Source of the DNA: Rapana venosa
Taxonomy: Eukaryota > Mollusca > Gastropoda > Neogastropoda > Muricidae
DNA length: 64,000 nucleotides
Assembly (NCBI GenBank): GCA_028751875.1
Contig: CM054154.1
Location: 55,502,026 to 55,566,025 of the forward strand
Direction: 5' to 3'
Both the position numbers and the translations under genes were made by a program. The first letter of the stretch is position 1. Every line of letters starts with the position of its first letter. Positions 56,350-64,000 of the stretch are shown here, in pieces. The notes beneath the pieces were generated by a model, which was not told the DNA's origin, did not search any database, and saw only the letters and a list, made by a program, of their open reading frames with translations.

Positions 56350-59300
56350 CGAAGCATGAAAAAATTTACAGAAAAAACAAAAGGAAAGTTGTTCCGGAAT
56401 TATTAACTTTACCTATGTATTTGAAACAGTTAAGGAAATTAAAACCCTTTTTGATGATTCCCAAAGAATAAAGCAAAGTTTGCAAAGGCCCATTTTAACA
56501 AGCAAAATTATGCTATTGACTCTAAAAATAGAAAAAAAAAAGGTTTTTTCGGGGTGATAAAGAACCCTTTGCGAAATCGGGACAAATTGTCTCACCTATC
56601 TTTTTTAGGAGAAAAAAGAGGGATTTTTTAAAGGGTTTGAATTGAAGCTCTAAATAAAAAAGGTAAATATAAAAAATTTAAGATGGAAAAAATACAAACA
56701 TTTTGGATCATGTAAAGGATCCATAACCTATAAGGTCATGGGGGAAAAACTCAAGACCTCACTTTCTAGGGCCAGAATATTGGGGGCGCGCCCATCTCCT
56801 CTCCCTCGTGTTTTACCTCCCCGCCCCAAAAGGGCGGGTCCCCTTTTACGCGGGGTGAGGGGGAACGTAGAAGCCAACGCGCAAAGGGCCCCCATCCAAC
56901 TGGTAACCACGCTACGCTCTTAATTTGGCGGGGAAAAGCCATGCTTTGGATCTAGTGCCCAAAATTTTTTATTTGCTAAATATCTGGGAACCTTTTATGT
57001 CATAGCAAGAGGAAATTTTCAGAAAACCTAAAATTCAGGGGGAAAAAAAACGACTTTTTCGGGGCCCCCGGGGACTCAGCTGTTTCCCAAAAATTCACAA
57101 AATTTAGAAACCTTTCCCAGTTTTGCTTAGATAGGGTCCCCGAAAATTCTTTCATTGATGATTTTAATTGTTGGGGATCAAACAGAATTTGACAGTGTGG
57201 ACAGCATAAAAAAAATTTTAACTACTAGATTCTATGTACAAAAAAAATCTCAGTTCAAATTGAAAAATCACATATGGTTTCAAATAAACCCAAAACAGTC
57301 CCCCCTTTGACAGATAAGGGAAACAAAACGTTGTGTGCACAAAAATTATTCATCAGAAAATTTTTCCCATAAATCCGGGGCATCTTGTATTGACAATTTT
57401 TTTTTTTCTTGCTGTCCCAAGGGGCCCTTGTACTACAGGCACTTGAACAAGATAATTTTTTTGCATTTAAAAAAAAAAGGGGAAAACTGGTAAGTCTGAA
57501 AGTGTTATCAGCTGGAAAACAAGCTAGAATGTGGGATCAATAACTAGAAAACAAAAAGGTTATTTTAGGTCAACCCACATTTTCTATGAAGCAAAACTCA
57601 GGTACAGATGGGGGGGCTTGGGATTGTTGGAACCAAACCCAAACACAAGGGTGTGGAGTGAGAAAAACAAAAGGACATATAATCATTGGGTATAGTTCTT
57701 TTTGGTCTCAATCTTTATTAAGTCAAAGAAGCTCAATAAAAATATATCTGATAACACAACAAGTTGGGTTTTATTAAAAATATGGTTCTAACAGATCAAA
57801 ACACTGAATACGTGTCCAGCAAAAACTGGATTGTGTTTAAAACAGAACCCATGGCTCAGTGCTGCCCAATCCCTGGGGTTTATAATATTGAACGACAGGC
57901 TGGCAAGGCTACATAACACAGAATGGAAACTTGATTCTGCTTCTCTCTGGGCCTAATATTTTAGATATAAAAACCCGACATTGACTTTTGCTTCAGATTT
58001 TTTTTCACTTTCCCAATTTTTTCCTGACCCCGGAGCATGTGCATTACGCATTTAGCATGTATTGGGGGAAAAAACTGTCTATTCTTTCCCCCTTTTACTT
58101 TTTTCCTTTCCTGCAAAGTTAAAGAAGACAAACAAAGGGGGGTTGTAGCCCACCTGGAAAAAACCCGCCTTTTTGCCCACTAATGAAAATCCCACACCAA
58201 AAAACTCTCTGGAACCCAAACCCAATCAAAAAGATGAAAAACCCAAAGGAAAACTTGCTGTTTCTCAAAGTGTAGGGGAGATTCAAACAAGGTTTTTTTA
58301 GGACACACCATATTTTCATTCCTCATGGGGGACCGCAACAAAAAAATTATGATTGTAATACAAAAGTGGGAATCGGGTGACAAAAAGTGATTCTTTCACC
58401 GCCTTACCCACTTAAAATTTTCTGGCATCTCTGTTGAAAAAAAGGGATATTCAAAGGGGTGTGGCACCTTGTTTTGGGGCCCAAATTGTTTTCTCTAACT
58501 ATAAGGGGGACGTCGGTCAACTAAACTTTTAAAAAAATTTATGAAGGTGTTTTTAAAAAAAAACCACCCCTACAATAACACCAAACGGGTTGTAAATATT
58601 GGCTTAAAAGCAGAAATGGGGGCCAGTGAATTTAAAGAAATGACAAAGAAAATTGTAGTTAATGCCTGCTGTCGGTCAGAGGTGTCAAACTATTGCTGTA
58701 TGAATCCTAAAAGCACTAACAGGCAAAAATTATATTTTTTTTGTAAATAGTTCTTAAAAAAACAAGAAAGGAGTCCATCAACACCATTAAAAAATGGGTT
58801 TTGTGGATAAGGAGCCTTGTGTTTCACACATTAAAAATACCTTAGACAAGAAAGAAAATGAGGGTCAGAATTCCCCCAGACATTTGTTTTTCACTCTCAA
58901 GACCGCACAAAAACTGCAAATCATCTCTCGTGGGTGAAATGGACCTGGAGAGGGGAGGGTGACATTAAAACCTTCACGGCCCCGTACCAGGCCCATACTT
59001 CACAGCAAAACTTGCAACCTCCAATAAACATCTAAGAAAGCACTGGGGCATGTTTCCTCATTTGCAAAATTTTATAATAAAAAGTGGGGCCCCAGACCAG
59101 GGGGATCCATCTGGAGCGTTTTCCCAACCAGAAGTAAGGGAGGCAGTTTTTTTTATGTGATGGTGTTTTTTTCGAAACACTGTGCTCTAAATCTCACTGC
59201 TTTATGGGGGATCAGGAAAAGAGCAAAAAAAAGATTCCTTTTTAAGAGAGGGTGTTTTTAAAATTTTTCAAATTTATTGACCAAGGGATGCACAGCCACC

Positions 59301-60760
59301 CCCGTCAAAAGGTCTGCTGCAACCATCAAGTAAAATGAAATGAAAACCCTGCAAACGAAACTACTACCCTTTAAAAAAAAAAGAATTGCCTCAGTGTTCT
59401 TGACACCCCTGCAAATAGTAAGACATCCCCCCCCAAAAAAAATGAAAAAAAAAGATAAAAAGTTTTTTAATTAATGAGACAGTTAAATTTTAGTGTTCAC
59501 AGTGTTTTCCCCGAGGGTCTAAAAACTGGGAGGGCTGCGCGGGTTTCAGTGACTCCTTTTTCCGCACAAAAAAAATTTACAAAATTTACAAACAGCTTAA
59601 ATTTCAGGTAAGTCTCACTTTATGTATTTTAATTTGGTAGATTATTTTTGAAAATGGCAGGGGTTTCAAATTAAAAGGGATGCAATGTGACCACTAGGTC
59701 TGTGCTTCGTTTCTGATGGAGGATGTAGTTAATGATTTTTTTTAGTGTCAAATGATTTGTTTCTCAGATTTTTTGATCATGTCGTTTGTTGTTGCGAGCT
59801 TCTGATTTGTTACTTCCTGTTAAATTTACTATTAATCCAGATATATACAGTACGAAACTGGGGAGCCAGCAGTTGTAAAAAGTTGTGTGGGAAAAAACAA
59901 ACCTCATTTTATAAAAAAAAACTCTGGAAGAGACCATTGTAAACAATTTCAAAAGCTTCCGTGATTGTGGAACATTGATGAAGCTTTTGATTTATTTTAT
60001 GATTCATAAAAAACCCCAAAGTGTTTGTATGAAAAAAAAAGGGTTTATATCAAAAAAGTCTATCAAATGATAAAGGTTTGCTATGAATGTAAAAAAAATG
60101 AAAAGTAGGGTCAAAAAATTTTGAAGTCTTACCGTAAAAATTTTAAAGAATGAAGACAAAAAAATTTTACGTATCCAAAAAGGGTTAAAGGAAAAAAAAA
60201 GGTTTAACAAGACTTACTTTAGATATGATGTCTTCCATACTTCTTAAGTTTAGTTCTGGGAAAAATATTAACAAGGGTTCATTAGAAAGAGTAGCCAAAG
60301 AAAAAATCTGTTTTCAGATGTTTCAGCACTTTAAAACTCTGTAGGAAAAATCAGCAGACAACCCATGACACTATGGTGACTATGAAGAAAATGGCCGTTT
60401 TATCTCCAAAAATTAAAAAGAAATTTTTTTGGCATTAGAAATTTTTAAAATGAAAAGCGCGGCTGTCAAATATTGGAGAATTCTAATAAAAAGGTGTAAA
60501 AACTTGTTTTTTTTGCTAAAATTATTCAAAAAAAAATCTTTTTAATGGTCTTTTTCCAGATAACTGGACTGAATCTATCATCCTAACATTACACAAAAAA
60601 GGTGATGTTGACAACCCTAATATCTATGGGGGAATCTCTCTTAGTGATATAAGTAGTAAGCTGTACAGTACCATCATTAAAAATAGGTTACACATCATGC
60701 AGCTCTCATACTCGGGTTTCAAGAATTCTTGAACATTTGGAGCATCATCATGTCTATTCA
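56345..60760 (+). repeat. Noisy repeat of 50085-54950 (DIRS and LINE, copy B)
   Basis: Words recur in the same order as in copy A: GAAGCATGAAAA (50085 and 56351), the DIRS RT text, the CATTTAGCATGTATT word (51938 and 58049), the recombinase region (about 58870-59080), the LINE fragment (59880-60720). Copy B is about 450 bp shorter and full of single-base losses and runs until about 60540, where the quality becomes normal. Confidence 0.88.
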
Positions 60761-61845
60761 TGGCCATTTTTGTCTGTGGGTTCTATGGGAACAACTTTGG
60801 ACAGCCAGTGTGCAGAACATGACATCTCTTCCTCTTCTCTGTGGATATCAACAAGGAGAGGTGTACACTGAGAAAGCAGACTCGGATGACTCCGGGAATG
60901 AGGAGCCCATCATAGAGGGGGATTTCTATGCAAGCAGTGACGCTGATGGGGCGGGCCGTGTGGCCAAACAGGTTGTGCACAAGATGGACATGCTGGCAGA
61001 GAGGATCAGCAATCTGACCCTACCTCGAGAACGGGAACAGGTGCCCGAGTGTCTCGTTGATTCCCTCCCCCCTGAAGTTCTTCTCGTCGTGTTCCGGAAC
61101 CTTGACGACATCTCGAAATGGACAGCAGGTCAGGTGTGTCAGAGGTGGTGGCAGATTCTGGAAGCTGAGATGTCACAGTCCAAGTGGAAACATTTCATCA
61201 GCCTTCGCTGGCCTCTCTTCGAGCCCCAATACAAAGTGCACTGCTGGAGGGCCATCTGCTCAGTTACTGAATAGTCCCCTGCCGTTACTGCTTAGGAGCA
61301 GATGATGTTACAGCGCTCAATGTGCAGAGAACTTGCCTATAAGCGAGAAACTCGCGGCGGCGACACAACGAACTATGCAGCGAACTGAAGATGACTCAAG
61401 TCGGGGATTCCCTCAAAAGGCATCCAGGCAGCCTGGACGGCGCTGCAGTCACTGGTAGGTGTCCCATCACAGGCCTCAGGGCAGCTCCTACAAGGGAGGC
61501 CTCTTTCCGCTCTACCTCCAGATCCCTCACAGCTACCCCATGTGACCACCCAAAGTGCATTTCATCACCAAGATCTTCAACCCCACATCAGCCGCCATGG
61601 GAATTGGGGCTGTTCCATCCACCACAACTGGGAGCTTGGCTTCAACCATCTCCAAGGTGTTGATCTGTATTCAGTCGCTGCTGACAGACCCCTACTGCCA
61701 CGTGTGCATGGAGCCCAAGATAGGCCTGCTGTACCAGCGTGCCAAGCCAGAGTTCGAGAGGGTCGCTGGTTGATGGAAGTGGAAGTGGAAGTACACAATG
61801 CATGATTACGTCATGCCTACAGATGTGGACCTGAGGGGACTGTGA
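60760..61845 (+). CDS. morgue: Morgue-like F-box and UBC-variant protein
   Basis: In Drosophila, Morgue joins an F-box (SCF-ligase adaptor) with an E2-like domain lacking the catalytic Cys, and promotes DIAP1 loss and apoptosis. Here an acidic N-terminal part (D-S-D-D-S-G-N-E-E-P) precedes an F-box: L-P-P-E-V-L-L-V-V-F-R-N-L, then V-C-Q-R-W-W near 61130-61155 and R-W-P-L-F-E-P. The UBC part is read in several frames: G-G-L-F-P-L-Y-L-Q-I-P (about 61495-61527), S-Y-P-M, K-V-H-F-I-T-K-I-F, then G-N-W-G (61599-61610), where Gly (61608-61610) sits at the active-site Cys position, and T-I-S-K-V-L-I-C-I-Q-S-L-L-T-D-P. Three or more indels break the frame, and a stop at 61272 ends the F-box frame, so it is a pseudogene or, equally, an intact gene with assembly errors. 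The N-terminal finger of Morgue and any introns are not seen. Confidence 0.65.
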
Positions 61846-62690
61846 AACGATGCTGGATAAAAGCAGCATACCTGTTCACCTTGACTCTGATGGACTGCAA
61901 GCCATAGAGGCTGCCCTGCCTAAATTTTGAAAACAAAGAGAAAAGAAACAACCCTGCATACCCCACATCCTTGGATAAGTTAACACCAAAGCTTTAGTCA
62001 ACACACATACACATTATGTTAGATGTGTGATACTTACATACGTGGTGTGTGTGTGTTATGTCTATTTTTATTGTGTGTGTGTGTGTGTGTGTGGTGTGTG
62101 TGTGTGTGTGTGTGTTTGTCGTTGTTTGTGTGTGTGTGTGTGTGGTTGTTGTTTCAATTTAAGGTCTGTTCACTCTTAGTGATATTAGGACAAGAAGGAT
62201 GTGGAAATGTAGTGGAAGCTTAAAACAGAGAGGGGGAATGTACAGAGAAAAGACTGATTAGGTAACATGTGTGTTGTATTTTCATGCATTAAAGGGGTGG
62301 GGGAATCTTAATCATGAGTAAACATTTAAAATTTCAACAAATTGTTAACATGAAACCAACTATAAAATATACAAAAATACTCTAATGGGCTGTGCAATGA
62401 CATTTAACAATGGCATAAGGCTAATTTTGGATTTTAAAAAAACATGTTTCCACAGACTGCTCACAAATTGTGTTAAATGGTTTTTTTACAATTGAGACAC
62501 TCAAATAATGATTTTGGGTGAGTGTTGGAAAATTTAAATTTTGGTTCCCACAGAGGCACCTAACATTTTACAAAATTTTGTTATAAATGCATTTAATTTT
62601 AATCTAAAATATAGTGCATTAACTCTTCTTTGGTTGCGATACTTAAATGTGTTTGAGATGAGTCATGTAACATGAACTAAGGCCATTAGT
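61846..62690. other. Morgue-like 3' flank with TG microsatellite
   Basis: No gene recognised. A TG microsatellite lies at 62047-62150 with a few T interruptions. The flank is AT-rich and could include the 3' UTR. The next LINE's 3' end is expected at about 62690. Confidence 0.5.
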
Positions 62691-64000
62691 CGGCCAATCT
62701 TTAAAGATCGTTCCTTGAATTGATCTGATTCTCTCCATTTACTCCACGAGTCTGTTCTAATAAAACTGTTATCCCTCCTGTTGAGATAATGGGACATGCA
62801 GTTCTATTTGATTCAAATGTTGTCTTGGCCATTTTTGCAGCTCTGTCAGCCCCACTCATTGAAAAACTCCAACGTGCGAAGGTACCCACAAAAGGAGACA
62901 GGAATACTCTTAACTTAAAGGTGTATGACATATTTAATTTCAAAAATGATTCTGGTAATTGCTGAATTTGGGATTAGATAGCATACAGTACCGACTTAGA
63001 ATCTACACAAAGTAAGATAGGAATGGAAGGGAAAGGGCAAAATCAAGAATATAGTTAAGGAGCCATAGAATTGCAATAAGTTCAGCTGTAAATATTGAAT
63101 GATGTTTACCAAGATAGTTATGATTTCTTGTTTTTAGAGCTGGTTATGTACGAATGCTGAACCAGCTTCATATTTTCTAAGAATGACCCATCTTTAATAC
63201 TTTTTAAGTTGTCAGTTTTACTTATTTTCAATATGTGATTGGATATCTGCAACCATGATATTTTGGTTTTCGTTCTTTGTTCCATTAGTACATTTCTATA
63301 TCAAATATGCTTATTTTATTTCCACGAAGGGCAAGGCAAAGCTTCTTTTCTGCATTTCTAATATAATGATTAAGTTCTGACTTGTGAAAAAGGGTACTGT
63401 TACATAAGTACAAATAGGCGTTAAACGCGAAAATATGTCTCAGCCCTTTTAGGATTAATTTGTTTTGCTTGGGACTGTTATTTCACTAGAATCAAAGTTA
63501 TTCATTTGTTGTGCTGCGTAAAACATTATTTAGCACATGAAGTTGTCGGTATCAGTAGGGGGAGGTTCCCCAATTTCGTTATAAGTTCCTATGGTGGAGG
63601 TGTGAATGGTACTCCAGTGCAAGTTTATATGCTTTTACAGTCTACACTTTGAGTTTTTTTCAGTAATAATGGAGCATTAAAAAAGACTTCTTGTCCATTA
63701 GAAGCTTGGACGTATATAAGTTAAGTAGCTAGCATTTCAGGAGTTAGTGACCATATCTTGTCCCCATGGACTTCTGGTAACCATTTAAGAAAAAATTAAT
63801 ACATTTTATAGCTTTTTTATAATGTATTCCAAATATGAGCATTCAAGTCATTTTTGATGGAAGTAATATGACTAAAAAATTTGACTAGTATTTGTTGTAA
63901 CTGAATTAGCTTCCCCTCCAATCTTAAACTGTGGTAGTGTATCTGGATCACTTGCATTTGTTAAAAAGCCATAATGTGCGTTTTTGTCTGTTGAAAATTG
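62690..64000 (-). mobile_element. RNase H-bearing LINE, 3' part, minus strand, running off the window
   Basis: On the minus strand, 62690-63110 codes an RNase H domain: I-F-T-A-E-L-I-A-I-L near 63085-63110, V-P-S-H-V-G near 62890, A-D-R-A-A-K-M-A near 62830. From 63110 to 64000 come the C-terminal RT parts (E-G-K-L-I-Q-L, P-E-V-H-G-D-K, N-E-I-G-E-P-P). The RNase H is of the same kind as that nested in the Gypsy integrase at 5622-6490, with F-T-A-E-L in both. Stops and frameshifts are numerous. The 5' part continues past the window end. Confidence 0.78.

Overview
This is eukaryotic DNA, almost certainly from an animal and most likely a lophotrochozoan (a mollusc is my best guess, unproven). 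The evidence is the content: Ty3/Gypsy, DIRS-type and at least six kinds of APE-type non-LTR retrotransposon, LINE tails ending in ATT, GAA, TGATTC or TTGTCA repeats, many CA, CT and ATT microsatellites, and one recognisable host gene with an F-box followed by an E2-like (UBC) fold, the architecture of invertebrate Morgue. There are no operons, tRNA or rRNA genes. Almost every long reading frame is a decayed transposon fragment with frameshifts or stops.

Layout. 1-2.3 kb: unassigned DNA with a 152-bp tandem duplication and the 5' end only of an L2-type LINE (minus strand). 2.3-7.3 kb: a Ty3/Gypsy element (gag, protease, RT, RNase H, integrase) whose integrase is split by an RNase H-bearing LINE fragment and a long CA tract. 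7.3-16.9 kb: a 50-bp satellite array (roughly 47 monomers in all) cut into five blocks by four LINE insertions, one of which contains further insertions. 17.0-20.3 kb: a nearly full-length but heavily mutated RTE-like LINE with a target-site duplication. 21.1-34.6 kb: three L2-type LINE copies, the first (+) and second (-) facing tail to tail, the third (-) split by an L1/Tx1-type insertion with a clean 9-bp target-site duplication; a small foldback element lies between the second and third. 34.6-38.4 kb: simple-sequence DNA, poly-C, and a degenerate tandem repeat. 37.9-44.9 kb: two tandem copies of a 3.44-kb unit carrying the 5' half of a LINE whose N-terminal ORF ends in a 2A-type ribosome-skipping motif, followed by the 5' end of a second LINE (Rex1/CR1-like). 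The second copy runs on into the rest of that LINE up to about 48.9 kb, interrupted by an RTE-like fragment. 48.9-53.3 kb: a DIRS-type tyrosine-recombinase retrotransposon. 54.0-55.2 kb: another LINE fragment and the first codons of the Morgue-like gene. 55.2-60.5 kb: base-smeared, low-quality sequence, most of which repeats 50.1-54.9 kb. 60.7-61.9 kb: the Morgue-like gene. 62.7-64.0 kb: an RNase H-bearing LINE (minus strand) of the same type as the one nested in the Gypsy integrase, running off the window.

The elements do not work together as a pathway; the window is a nested-insertion record. Its main points of interest are the 50-bp satellite that three LINEs entered at the same monomer position, the 2A-bearing LINE, the DIRS element, the Morgue-like gene, and two large near-repeats whose differences look like sequencing or assembly error rather than evolution.
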